This document shows positions 40,686 through 51,500 of a stretch of 58,778 bases of DNA, piece after piece. A model generated the notes under the pieces. It saw nothing but the letters and a program-made list of their open reading frames with translations, ran no database searches and was not told where the DNA came from. A program made the position numbers and the translations under genes. How positions within the stretch are numbered: the first letter of the stretch is position 1; each line of letters begins with the position of its first letter. The stretch lies in NCBI GenBank assembly GCA_900541935.1, contig UQLZ01000010.1:1-58778 (forward strand). Direction: 5' to 3'. Source of the stretch: an uncultured Prevotellaceae bacterium. GTDB lineage: Bacteria; Bacteroidota; Bacteroidia; Bacteroidales; Muribaculaceae.

Positions 40686-40715
40686 CCTTTTATTATCGCC
40701 CATGAGGGGGCATTA

Positions 40716-43082
40716 TCAATAATTTGTATTGACGCCGGTATCCATTCCGCCTGATTTGAGGCTGCGGCCCAATTTCTTGAAGCCCTTACCGAAGTTCATT
40801 CTATAAACAAGGCTAAGGAATATCTGGTTAGGATTATTCAACCTGGTACTTGAACTATACGGACGAACGTCTGACAAGTCGAAACTATGATAGTTGCTGC
40901 CTTGTTTTGTAAAGAGGTTCACGGCAAACAATCTGACAAACAAGTTATTCCAGCGGTACTGAACTTGAACCATATTTGATCTCTCATTTCTTGAAAATGT
41001 TGTTCCGGAAAGGTTGTATTGCGGCTTGATGATGTAGTTCGCACTAATTGTCCATGCTCCGAAGTATAGACCGCCACTTACGCCAGCATACAGTCTCTTG
41101 TCAGAAAACTTCTGCCTTGAACCGTCGGCAAGACTCTTTTTATGTATCGTATAATCGTCCCAACCTATTTGACCATAGATTGAGAAATGGTTAAGAATAT
41201 TGTTGAAACCCAAATCCAACTGAAGGTTAATTCTATCATCCCTCAAGCCATTAACAGGCTTCGACAGGAACATATTCCTATATGGTTCCATAACGCCTGT
41301 AGCAGTTTTCGGAATATACTGAAAATCCCTTAAAATCGGGTCATTAGTGCGGCTATGGCTAACCCAGAAAGTCCCAGTAAACTTTTTATAATTACCACGT
41401 ATATACAAGCGGTTGCGGTACCAAACGGACGGTTTAAGGTTCATATTACCCATACTGACTTCTATATCATCTACCAAAGACGGCACTTCCGACTGCTGGT
41501 TGAATGATGGCATTGACGGATCATACATAAAGAGATAGTTGAACGACAAGAATCTCTTAATTCGGTAGTTAAGATTGATATTACCCTTAAAGCGAGTAGC
41601 ATTCATTGTCCTCACTCCGTCGGAACTATGCTGATAGACACCTCCAACGCCGACTGTATATCCCAAATTCTTGACTCTACCGGTAACAGACCCATAGAAG
41701 TACATTTTATTGAAATCCAGAACAGGTCTATTAATCACCCCATTCTCACGTTGCTCATTCTCGGCACGGTTGTAATTATCCTGAATACCAAACTTTGCAG
41801 TAACATTCTTAAATTGCTTGGAGTACATAATTTCACCTCCAACAGCCTTTGATTTATTGGCTGTGGTTGTATAAATCCCATACACATCATTTCCTGACGC
41901 ATCAGTATCAAGATAATCACGGACATAATCACCGTCATTATATCTACCATTGGCAAGGATTTCAAGCACATTGCCTTTTTTAAACTGCTTTCTGAAGAAA
42001 AGAGAAACACTTGGAGCTTTAAATTCATTTGACCAAATCAAACGGTTATTGACCTTTTTTTCCGCTTCTTTTTTAGTTATTTTGCTTGAAAAAGTTGTAC
42101 GATAAGAGTCAGTTAACGCACCGCTCAAATCAATGGAGAACATTGTATTAGCACTGTGCATATACGTATAGCCTAAATTAATGCCATTGTCGGTATATCT
42201 CATTCCACTTGGTAATCCTACCTGAGTCTTTACAAAGTCACCGTCTTCACTGCCAACATAACGGGCGGAAGAACTGATTTCCTGCTTTTTATAATCACGC
42301 CATTGGATGCCGTAATTGATATTCCATTCCGACTTTTTGTTATAGTATGTAGCCGCAACATTACCGTTAATGGCACCGGTATTAAGCGAACTCATTCCGG
42401 AAAGCATTATCGAGCCTCCGTCCCGACGCGGCTTGGTAACAAAATTGATAACGTATGAATTGTGGCGAATATCAGGACTGTCGAAATATTCAACCTTCAA
42501 GATGTCGTTAGGGTTCAAACCATTAAACTTCATCATATCAACGGCTTTACCATTAATCTTTATTATCGGTGTTCTATTGTCAACGGTAATCTTATTCAAT
42601 TCCTCAACGACTGCCAGACCCGGCATATTCATCTTCAAGGCATTGAGCAACGACAACGAGGTTGCAGCCCTTTCTACCTCTCCGCGAGAAGGAATAACGA
42701 TATATCTGTCAGGCTTTTGAACGACCGCATCAGCAACGACCTCAACCTCCTCTAACTCTACCGAACGAGGTTTTAATGCAATTGTTCCTATATCAAGAGT
42801 CTCAATATCAGAACCGGCAACCTGCAAATATACAGGCTCCATTTTTCCATACTGAACTTCAATAATAACTCTCGGCTCATTAATCTGGCAGGTAAGGAAG
42901 CGACCGTTCTGGTCAGACTCAATGCCTGCAACAACTTTCATGGTATCATTTCGGGCGATAATAACTGCCTTTCTTATAGGCTTGCCGTCACTGTCCGTAA
43001 TGCGACCCGTAATATTATACGCAAACGCCGCTACACTTGACAGCAACGAGCATAAAATAAAAAGTACTCTTAGCTTGTTCAT
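40716..43082 (-). CDS. Outer-membrane beta-barrel protein with regulatory N-domain (TonB-receptor-like)
   Basis: 788 aa. Signal peptide (MNKLRVLFILCSLLSSVAAF), a carboxypeptidase-regulatory beta-sandwich (YNITGRITDSDGKPIRKAVI, about 22-105), a plug-like domain (LSLLNALKMNMPGLAVVEEL, KVEYFDSPDIRHNSYVINFVTKPRRDGG, about 130-225) and a long barrel ending in YRMNFGKGFKKLGRSL. This is the OMP_b-brl_3 family of receptor-like proteins that usually lack a clear TonB box. A paralogue of nearly the same length lies immediately upstream (43228-45579). The promoter fits consensus. Confidence 0.9.
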   Translation of the reverse strand: MNKLRVLFILCSLLSSVAAFAYNITGRITDSDGKPIRKAVIIARNDTMKVVAGIESDQNGRFLTCQINEPRVIIEVQYGKMEPVYLQVAGSDIETLDIGTIALKPRSVELEEVEVVADAVVQKPDRYIVIPSRGEVERAATSLSLLNALKMNMPGLAVVEELNKITVDNRTPIIKINGKAVDMMKFNGLNPNDILKVEYFDSPDIRHNSYVINFVTKPRRDGGSIMLSGMSSLNTGAINGNVAATYYNKKSEWNINYGIQWRDYKKQEISSSARYVGSEDGDFVKTQVGLPSGMRYTDNGINLGYTYMHSANTMFSIDLSGALTDSYRTTFSSKITKKEAEKKVNNRLIWSNEFKAPSVSLFFRKQFKKGNVLEILANGRYNDGDYVRDYLDTDASGNDVYGIYTTTANKSKAVGGEIMYSKQFKNVTAKFGIQDNYNRAENEQRENGVINRPVLDFNKMYFYGSVTGRVKNLGYTVGVGGVYQHSSDGVRTMNATRFKGNINLNYRIKRFLSFNYLFMYDPSMPSFNQQSEVPSLVDDIEVSMGNMNLKPSVWYRNRLYIRGNYKKFTGTFWVSHSRTNDPILRDFQYIPKTATGVMEPYRNMFLSKPVNGLRDDRINLQLDLGFNNILNHFSIYGQIGWDDYTIHKKSLADGSRQKFSDKRLYAGVSGGLYFGAWTISANYIIKPQYNLSGTTFSRNERSNMVQVQYRWNNLFVRLFAVNLFTKQGSNYHSFDLSDVRPYSSSTRLNNPNQIFLSLVYRMNFGKGFKKLGRSLKSGGMDTGVNTNY

Positions 43083-43124
43083 CTGAAATTTAAAATTTGT
43101 TTTTCGTATATTGAATTAATCACA

Positions 43125-43155
43125 CAAATATAGCATTAATTATGCCACTAACAAA
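43125..43155 (-). promoter_or_regulatory. Consensus promoter of the 788-aa barrel gene
   Basis: Minus strand: TTTG (complement of 43152-43155), 19-bp spacer, TATATTTG (complement of 43125-43132). A run of seven G (43165-43171 on plus) lies 10 bp upstream of the -33 box. Confidence 0.75.
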
Positions 43156-43227
43156 CAGCATAATGGGGGGGCGAAATTTAACAAATTTTAAAAGCATAAA
43201 CTATCAATAATTTATCAAGATACAACT

Positions 43228-45579
43228 TTAATATTCAACATCAACACCAGTATCAATGCCTTTATTCTGCAAAGTTCTGTTAGCACGATTATAAGACTTG
43301 CCTAAATCTATTCTATACACGAAATTAAGTTCTACCAAATTAGCATAGTCCTTTATATAAAAAGAATTGAATATCGGATGCACCTTTGAAGGGGTACTGA
43401 TTTTCTGCAGGAAGCCACGCTTAGTAAAGGCATTTACAACCCTTGCTCCAAAAGAAAAATCTCTCCACCTATATTTTACTCCGAAATAGTCATAACGTAT
43501 ATCTCTGCAAAAAGAACGACCATCTAAACTATAGCGAGGAGCAATTGCATAGTTAGCATATATGGTCCATTTACCAAAATAGGCATTAGCACTGATACTC
43601 GCATAGACCTTATCCAATGAATTATCCTCATTGGTTTCAGAAACCGAATACTTATCCCAACCCACAGATGCAGATAGAGTCAAATGGTTAAATAAATTTT
43701 GGTAACTCAAATCAACTTGAACATTAATATTGTCAGTATAGTTACCATTTTCTATTCTATGAATAAACATCTGGTAATATTTACTCGCGGGATCACTATC
43801 ATAATGCCAAACAGAATTTATCGGGTCGTTAGTTCTACTATAACTACCCCAAGCAGTTGCGTAAAAATTACCTGTGTTATATCTCAAATACAAACGATGT
43901 CGCTGATAGGTACTCGGCTTTATATACAAGTTACCCATTTGAACAGAAATATCATCTATTGTATGCACATCATCATTCATAACAGACAAAGACGGCATTT
44001 CCGGACTATACATATAAAGATAATTTGCATTCCAATGATTATTAAAACGAAAATTCAATGTTGCTGTCGCCTTAAATTTCAAATACGACTCACCTCCAGA
44101 CATTCCCTTGCTATGGAAATATTTACCGCCAGCACTTACTGTATAACCCAATTTCTTCCATTTACCAGCAAGGTCGCCATAAAAATAGAGATTATCTCGT
44201 GTGAGATTATCCTGCTCAAATGGAGAATCATTTTCAGAATATTTATTTTCTGCATAATTTCGCTTATAGTTTACACCATATCTAGTTGTAACACTCTTAA
44301 ATGCCAAAGTATATAATGCCTCAGCCGCCAAAGCCCAACTGTCATTTTTTGTTGAATTAACCTGACTGTAGTTTTCTTTTGAATCATCATTATATAAGTA
44401 ATGCATTTGCCGAGAATAATCACCATTAGAAAGCGTGCCAATGGCGTTTAACTCAAGTGACTGCTTCTCAGATATGTTTTTTCTAAAATATAAATCAATT
44501 GATGGCGATTTGACTTTTGTTTCATTCGGATTATATTTATCAAATAGTTTTCGCTCTGTTCCTATCCGTTCTTCTATAGCATTATAATTTCTGGCTTTTA
44601 CATCTTTAACACTTAAATTCAAATTCGCTGAGAACATTGTATTTAAATCATACATATAGGTATAGCCCAATGTTAAAGCATTGCTGAAATCACGAGCATA
44701 AGATGGGCGACCAATTTGGTTACGAAAGATTGTTTTATCACGTCCTATATACTGCTCGTTAATATCCGTAAACTGTTTTTTTCTCTTATGCCAGTTATTA
44801 CCATACATTAAAGACCACTCTGACTTTTTATAATGATAAGAGCCTGAAACTGTTACATTAGAACGCAATGCAGTAACAGCCTCATCAAGCATTACCATAA
44901 CAGAGCCACCCTCTTAGCGCGGTTTCATAACAAAATTAATGACGCCGGAAACGCCTCTATCTGCATACCGAATATCTGGAGTATTTCTGTATTCAACTCG
45001 CAATATTTCTCTATGATTCAACCCTTCAACCTTAGAAAAAGGCTCTTCTTTACCATTAATTTGGAAAACTACTGAACCTCCATCTACAAGCACTTGCTTT
45101 AATCCTTCATTCACCTGCAAGCCAGGCATCTTTACTTTCATTTCACTTAACAGATTTAATGATGCCGAAGCCCTTTCAAGTTCTTTTACTGATGGTATAA
45201 GCACATATTTGTCAACCTTTTCAATCACACGACTGGCAGAGACAACCACCTCTTCCAACTCCTTGCTTCTTGGTGACAATTTAATTTCCCCCATATAATA
45301 ATCACCATCTATAAAGTCTAATGAAATACGTTGCGATTCATAACCTGTGTACGTCAACTCTATACAAGCATAGGTGTCTTTTACTCCTCCAAATGAGAAC
45401 CAACCATTTCCATTTGTAGATGTCTGCATTACGACTTGTGTAGAATCGCCAAGTAGTGACACATTGACACCAGCCAATGCTTCTTTTGTTTGCTCGTCTA
45501 TTATAACTCCAGACAGTCCCTGTGCACTCGCTATAACTGCACTAAGGCTTAAAAACATTAATAAAAATAATTTTTTCAT
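43228..45579 (-). pseudogene. Outer-membrane barrel protein interrupted by one in-frame stop
   Basis: Paralogue of the 788-aa protein downstream. From ATG 45579 (MKKLFLLMFLSLSAVIASAQ, signal peptide; the frame is open to 45597) it reads through the regulatory domain (GLSGVIIDEQTKEALAGVNV) and plug to GVINFVMKPR. It then meets TAA at 44914-44916 and continues in the same frame as EGGSVMVMLDEAV through a complete barrel to 43228. Including the stop codon the span has 783 sense residues from 45579, close to the paralogue, where VINFVTKPRRDGGSIML aligns across the stop. Nothing else is broken, so the lesion is recent, or a sequencing error, or read through. Confidence 0.8.
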
Positions 45580-45747
45580 GTTATGAATTTTGAACAAATT
45601 TATAATAAAAATGAATTTTGAACAAAAATTTGCAAATTATTATTGCATTTTTACCCAAAAGGGTAATAAACAGTAAATTTTGAACTAAATGCTTTAAAAT
45701 TTTAAAAATAATAATTATGTTTGCCAGTGTCTAACTTAATAGCAGGC
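45580..45747. promoter_or_regulatory. Divergent control region with palindrome and repeated motif
   Basis: A perfect 16-bp palindrome TTACCCAAAAGGGTAA (45651-45666) lies midway between the barrel gene and the LuxR-type regulator. The motif AATTTTGAAC followed by A/T AAA occurs at 45586, 45614 and 45676. The barrel gene has a -7 match TAAATTTG (minus, 45595-45602). Candidate operators for the adjacent regulator. Confidence 0.55.
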
Positions 45748-46494
45748 ATGAATTATTTTAGAAACATTAAAATAAACGGAGTAACCGAGGAATCATATAA
45801 AGATATAGACTCACTGATAGAAAGCGTGAAAGCCTTTGCTCGGCTTTCGTCTAAGAGCGTATATATTATGGATTTATACAAGCAAAATTTTATTTTTGTT
45901 TCTGAAAATCCTCTTTTCTTTTCCGGATATACTGCAGAAGAAATAAGAGAACTTGGTTTTGACTTTTTCATCAAGTCAACCAAAAAAGAAGACCTTGCCA
46001 AAATATCAGAAATCAACGACAGAACAATAGAACTAATACACTCCCTGCCCATTGAAGATAGAACCAAATTAATATTGGTTGATACATACAGCACAATAAA
46101 TAAACAAACACAAAAAGAACTGCTACTTTGCCATCAATCAACACCACTAAGACTTTCATCGACAGGCGAGGCTTGGCTCATTCTCTGCGTTGAATCTATA
46201 GCAAGTGCCGGCACAAAGCAGGAAATTATTGCATACACCGAAAATCCAAACAAAATATGGAAATATGATGAAAACGACAAGCAGTGGCTATCACTGGAAT
46301 GGCTAAAACTGAAAGACGTTGAAAAAGACATTCTAAGATTAAGTGCAATGGGATTAAGTATGAAGGAGATTGCAACTGAACTTGGCTGCTCATACGATAC
46401 AATCAAATTTTATAGAAAAGAATTACTTAAAAAATTCGGAGCAAAAAATATTATAGAGGCTTATAACACCGCCTTAATATACCGAATGATTTAG
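45748..46494 (+). CDS. LuxR-type transcriptional regulator with PAS-like N-domain
   Basis: 248 aa from ATG 45748 (the frame is also open from a TTG at 45721). The N-terminal part (about 30-150, VYIMDLYKQNFIFVSENPLFFSGYTAEEI) looks like a PAS fold, seen in many Bacteroidetes regulators. The C-terminal helix-turn-helix LKDVEKDILRLSAMGLSMKEIATELGCSYDTIKFYRKELLKKFG (about 190-235) is clear LuxR/GerE type. No receiver domain. Divergent from the barrel genes, so it probably controls them. Confidence 0.85.
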   Translation: MNYFRNIKINGVTEESYKDIDSLIESVKAFARLSSKSVYIMDLYKQNFIFVSENPLFFSGYTAEEIRELGFDFFIKSTKKEDLAKISEINDRTIELIHSLPIEDRTKLILVDTYSTINKQTQKELLLCHQSTPLRLSSTGEAWLILCVESIASAGTKQEIIAYTENPNKIWKYDENDKQWLSLEWLKLKDVEKDILRLSAMGLSMKEIATELGCSYDTIKFYRKELLKKFGAKNIIEAYNTALIYRMI

Positions 46495-46571
46495 TAGTAA
46501 ACCTCTTATTACTAACGATAGACCCAAAAATAAAGCATAAATTTAATATCATAATAGTAACACATCACACA

Positions 46572-46610
46572 AGAAAAGGCCATATCTCAAAAGATACAGC
46601 CTTTTCTTTT
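46572..46610. terminator. Bidirectional terminator between regulator and rhodanese gene
   Basis: AGAAAAGGC (46572-46580) pairs with GCCTTTTCT (46599-46607), with inner TATCT/AGATA, followed by TTT; A-rich on the other side. Confidence 0.85.
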
Positions 46611-46623
46611 ATAATGCAAACAC

Positions 46624-47007
46624 TTATTTTACAACTGGTTTTCCATCTGCTTTCCATTGCTTAATACCGCCTTTCAAATCATAGACCTTAAAGCCTTCGG
46701 ACTGCATTTTCTCAGCAGCAGCATTGCTTCTTCTGCCACTACGGCAGTAGATATAATAGGTCTTTGCTGTATCAAGTTTGGTAACACCTTCCTTGAAAGC
46801 CTTCTCATCAAGCCAATCAAGATTAACAGCCCCTTCTATATGGCCTTCTGCGAACTCTGACGGCTGGCGAACATCAAGGATAACCGTCATAGAATCGGTT
46901 TTTGCACCCTCAAAAAATGCCTTTGAATCCAAAACTCTAACATTGCTCTGACTGCAAGACGACCCAAAAATCAAAAAAGAAAATAAAAAAATATATAGAT
47001 ATCTCAT
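46624..47007 (-). CDS. Rhodanese-like lipoprotein
   Basis: 127 aa with lipobox FGSSC (Cys18), then one rhodanese domain: VILDVRQPSEFAEGHIEGAVNLDW (about 42-65), active-site loop YCRSGRRSNAA (Cys about 88) and VYDLKGGIKQWKADGKPV. Catalytic Cys present, so sulfur transfer in the periplasm or on the outer membrane is possible; the substrate is unknown. It lies 8 nt after the GT-C-like membrane gene, in the same minus-strand group. Confidence 0.9.
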   Translation of the reverse strand: MRYLYIFLFSFLIFGSSCSQSNVRVLDSKAFFEGAKTDSMTVILDVRQPSEFAEGHIEGAVNLDWLDEKAFKEGVTKLDTAKTYYIYCRSGRRSNAAAEKMQSEGFKVYDLKGGIKQWKADGKPVVK

Positions 47008-47015
47008 ACCAAAAT

Positions 47016-48515
47016 TTATTTATACTTTAAAACATATATCTTCTGCCACGAATTAAACTGCGTAACGCTTTTCAGATATGGGCAATTAAGCAATGCCTGC
47101 ATATCATTATCGGCAAAAACGACAGCCTCCCTGTTGGCATTATAATCTGATATTTGATTAATATCACTAATAACCTGCACTTTCTGCCCAACGTGCAAAT
47201 GAGGTATCAATAGCGACAAAGTATTTCTGTCACCATCATAGGTCGCATAAAGATATACCACCCTATCATTAGGGAAGTCGGCAAAATCATCCATTAGGAA
47301 TTTCACCCTCCCGGCAAACAATGTTTGGGAAAGAGCAATTACCGCAACCGCCACAACAATTTTCCACGACCTCAACACCTTTACAACGCAATAAGCAACC
47401 GGCACCAGCATCATCGGGATATATGCTGAAACATATCGCGACAGTTTCCATGTTGACAAAATCATTACAACACCGAAGCAGATATAGGCTATTACAAAAA
47501 TCCAGACATTATCAATTCTCGGCAATCTACGCTTTTTTGCAACGAAATAAATAGCAGAACCTGTCAGAACCGCAAGCATAAGATAGCCAAAGACATCAAA
47601 GACAAGCAACTTTACCGCTGCCCCGCCGCTATAATATATATTCGAAAAAAAGTTCTCTCCAGAAAGTTTTGTAGTTACCTCCCCTGTTCTTGCATCTCCA
47701 AAGAAATTGAAGAAACCATGATAGAATAGCCAGCATAGCAAAACCGATAACGCCGCTACAACAGGGAAAAATGCAAGTTGCAAATACTGTTTAGAAATAA
47801 CCAAATTGTAAACACAAAACAGGCTGACAGCAATAACAAAAAAGGCGTTGAAATAGCCGACCGAAACAAGCAAAGCCGAAGTAACTGAAAATGCCAAAAC
47901 AGGCATAAATTTCAAAATAGGCTTATTCTCCTTTACCTTTCCATAAACCCATACAGCAACCAAAGCAAAGGCTACAAGAAACATCTCCGCTGCCTGATAT
48001 TCCCTAATTAGCAAAGTAATTGAAACTGAAACAGGGTTAATATATGCAACCAAAAGGATAAACGGAATCCACCTGCAATTTGGAAAAATTCTGAAAAGCA
48101 GCAAGGCCATCAGCACAAACGACACGGCGAAAAGAAGCAAGTTCAAACCGCAGGCACGCCAAACAGCATCGGAAAGCATAGTTGAGTTCTGCCCTATCAA
48201 AGCCGTTCTCAAAAGCATATAGTATAGCGACGCATGCGACGGGTCGCGGTTATCAGTCCAAAGTGACTTTATATCACTGCAATAACCTTTCCAACCGCCA
48301 CAATCGTCAACAAAAAGTATCTTCCTTAAATTTTCGGATTCGTACGTACCCTCTTGATAAGCATTCTCGCCCCAACCAACGGCATTATAAGCAAGCGTAA
48401 AGGAAGTGTGTTCATCGCCATCAAGACCCTTTTTCTCGCCAATGAAGTGAACCCTCACTGAAAGACAGAGTATGAAGACGACAAACAACCAAACTATTTC
48501 CTTCCTTCGCTGCAT
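47016..48515 (-). CDS. GT-C-type polytopic membrane protein (glycosyltransferase 39-like)
   Basis: 499 aa with about 10 membrane helices. The first periplasmic loop after TM1 has GLDGDEHTSFTLAYNAVGWGEN, placing an Asp-Glu pair where GT-C enzymes carry the catalytic acid, and a later loop has WTDNRDPSHASLYYMLLR. That layout fits a family-39-like glycosyltransferase using a lipid-linked sugar, although overall identity cannot be judged by eye. The C-terminus is soluble. It lies 10 nt downstream of the tricorn-type protease gene. Confidence 0.75.
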   Translation of the reverse strand: MQRRKEIVWLFVVFILCLSVRVHFIGEKKGLDGDEHTSFTLAYNAVGWGENAYQEGTYESENLRKILFVDDCGGWKGYCSDIKSLWTDNRDPSHASLYYMLLRTALIGQNSTMLSDAVWRACGLNLLLFAVSFVLMALLLFRIFPNCRWIPFILLVAYINPVSVSITLLIREYQAAEMFLVAFALVAVWVYGKVKENKPILKFMPVLAFSVTSALLVSVGYFNAFFVIAVSLFCVYNLVISKQYLQLAFFPVVAALSVLLCWLFYHGFFNFFGDARTGEVTTKLSGENFFSNIYYSGGAAVKLLVFDVFGYLMLAVLTGSAIYFVAKKRRLPRIDNVWIFVIAYICFGVVMILSTWKLSRYVSAYIPMMLVPVAYCVVKVLRSWKIVVAVAVIALSQTLFAGRVKFLMDDFADFPNDRVVYLYATYDGDRNTLSLLIPHLHVGQKVQVISDINQISDYNANREAVVFADNDMQALLNCPYLKSVTQFNSWQKIYVLKYK

Positions 48516-48525
48516 AATAAATCAA

Positions 48526-51500
48526 TTATTTTTTACTGTCAATTTCCTTTAGTAATTCGTTAACAGCGGCACGCAACTGAGCATCCTCGCCCTTAACAAC
48601 TTCTTCCGGAGAATTCAACACATAGATATCCGGCTCCAATTGACTGTTCTCAAGATAATTACCTTCAGCAGTCTTGTAACCAATAACAGGGATACCGAAT
48701 ATCAGCGAATTATCTTGCAAAGTCTCCCATGAAACGCTTGTCATCGTTCCCGGAACAGGAGCACCAACTAACTTCCCAAGACCTTTATATTTATAAACCC
48801 AAGGCGTTCCGTGAGCATTAGAATAGTTTGCCTCACATTGAACCATGATAGACGGTTTATTCCAACGGCGACTCGGCATATCGCAAGTTTCTCTGCCCTT
48901 AAACTCTTGAGTCAGGTATTTCTCACCACTGAAAAGCACCTCAATGTCCTCGTGCAAACGTCCACCGCCATTGAAACGAGTGTCGATAACTATACCCTCG
49001 CACTTGTTATACTTACCAAGAATGTCAGCATAGATAGTACGGAAACTTTCATCATTCATCGTCTCAATATGAACGTAGCCAAGTCTGCCGTTTGACCATT
49101 TCTTAACATCTTCAGCACGACCCTTAACCCAACGATTATAAAGCAAACTGCCAAATGCACCGTTACTGATAGGCTTAACAACCTCATCCCAACGAGAACC
49201 GTCAGCAGCATTATAGAAAGAAACAAGTGTCTTTTGTCCACGCAAATTATTCATCAATCTGAAGAAATCTGTCATTGTTGAAATCTCCTGACCGTTGATT
49301 TTTTCAATAATATCACCAGCCTTAACCTTTGTTGTTGACCTGTCGAAAGGTCCCTTTTCAATAATTTCAGAAACTTTCAAGCCCTTTCCTGAATAAGACC
49401 AATCATACAGCAAACCAAGATTTGCAGTAGCGTCACCACCAGCAGTACTTCTATATCTGCCACCTGTATGGGAAACATTCAACTCGCCAAGCAATTCACT
49501 GAGCAACTCAGCAAAATCCTCGTTATTGTTAATGTGCGGCAAGAACTTACGATAAGCCGCCGTCATCTCCTTCCAGTTAACGCCATGCATATCTGCTCGG
49601 TAGAACAAACGCTCTTCTTGTCGGCAAACATGATTATACATATATTCCCTTTCTTTTGTAAGGTCAACTTCCATTTTTGCTCGGAATGAGACTTTTTCAA
49701 GTTTTTCGCCAACAACTCCCATTTTCTGAATTGAACTGCCACTAACGATGAAAAGGTTATCACCCTTATCATCAAGCATCATAAATGCTGGAGATGAACC
49801 CAATTTTTTTGCCAACTTATTATCACGCTCACGCAAATCAATCTTCCATAAATCAAAGCCTTCTCCAGTTGATGACAAATAAAGCAAATTTTCTCCATCT
49901 TTGTCAACAACAGCATCCGAAATGAGAGAAGAGTAACCAGTCACTCTAACAATACGGTCTTGAATATCTTCTAACTCAACAGTGATGTCTTTATTTGCAC
50001 TTTCTTCATCACTGCCGTCTTTATTATCCTTTTTGTCTTTCTTGTCAGACTTTTTCTCTTCGTCCTTTTTTGCTTTAGCCTGCTCTTTCTCCAATTCTTT
50101 CAGAAGTTCATAATCTTCCTTATTCAAACGGTATTTGTCATAAGCATCCTTATTAACAAAAGCAAACATAATATCATTCAAAGAGCCCCATGAAGCATGG
50201 CTTCTCATACCATAGCGGTCTGTTACAAACATAATAGCATTTCCACCGAGAACCCACTTGGGATCAGCATTGAAATATCCACTATTAGTAATATTAACCG
50301 GTTTTTGAGAACCATCAGCCTTTACAATTGCAACATCACTATAAGGGGCATGACCGTTACCGATAATCTCAAGCGCAAACCATTTTCCGTCTGGCGACCA
50401 ACTGTAATTGAAATTGTCATAATACCACATCGAACCATCTGTCACTTGGGTGATTTTCTTACTTTCCAAATCCATCACCATTAGTTTCATTTCGTTTTCG
50501 ATAAAAGCCAATTTCTTTCCATCAGGCGACAATTGCGGATTAGTACGGTCTTTACCGTCATTCGGAGTCAATCGCTCCTCATCGATAATAGTAGCATTTG
50601 GAAAATTCAAATCATCTGCTCGGTTAATCTTTGCTCTGTAAATTCCCCAAGAACCGTTTCTTTCAGCGGCATATACCAAAGATCTATTATCCTTGCCAAA
50701 ATCAACTCCTGCCTCACATGTTTCTGTTGTTGTAATACGCTTTGTTGTTGCATAATCAACAGAAGTAACAAATACCTCACCACGGATTACAAATGCAACC
50801 TGTTTTCCGTCAGGTGAAACTGCAGCAGAACTTATACCACTTGAAAGATTTAATGTTGTACTAAAGTTTTCTTCATCATTAACGATATTTACGCGAACCT
50901 TCACAGGTTTCGCTCCTACCTTTTGCGTATAAATTTCGCCATCGTATGTGTAGCACAGCAAATCATTATTACTGATTGAAAGGAAGCGAACCGGGTGCTT
51001 CTTGAAATCAGTAACTGCCTTCAAATCCTTAGGATTGGCAAGACTTGCCTGATAAACATTCATTGATTGCCCATTACGCTCGCTGAGAAAAAAGAAACTC
51101 TTTTCATCAGAAGAATAAACAGGATTTCTATCTTCTCCACCGATATTTGTCAAATTTGTATGTTTCTTTGTTATGCAGTCATACTCCCAAATATCTCTTG
51201 TAACAGAAGACGTATGGTGCTTTCTCCACTGGTTTTCAAAGCCTTTAGCATCTTGATAAACAAACTTCTTACCGTCCTTTGTCAAAGAAACGAGTTCAGC
51301 CGGAGTAGCCAATAACTGCTTAATATTTCCATCTGCAATATTAATGCTATAAAGTTCGCTCAACACTCCTTCAGGAGCCAATACGCTTTCAGCAGGATCA
51401 AAGAGAGCAGCAGAGAAAAGAACCGCCTTATCGTCGGCAGTAAACGCACTCGGCATTTCGTTTGCTGAATTGAAAGTAAGACGCTTTGCGGCGCCACCAT

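Noticed and set aside
45586..45685. CRISPR-like repeat array
   Set aside because: Three short 10-bp repeats with unequal spacing and no cas genes; more like operator sites.
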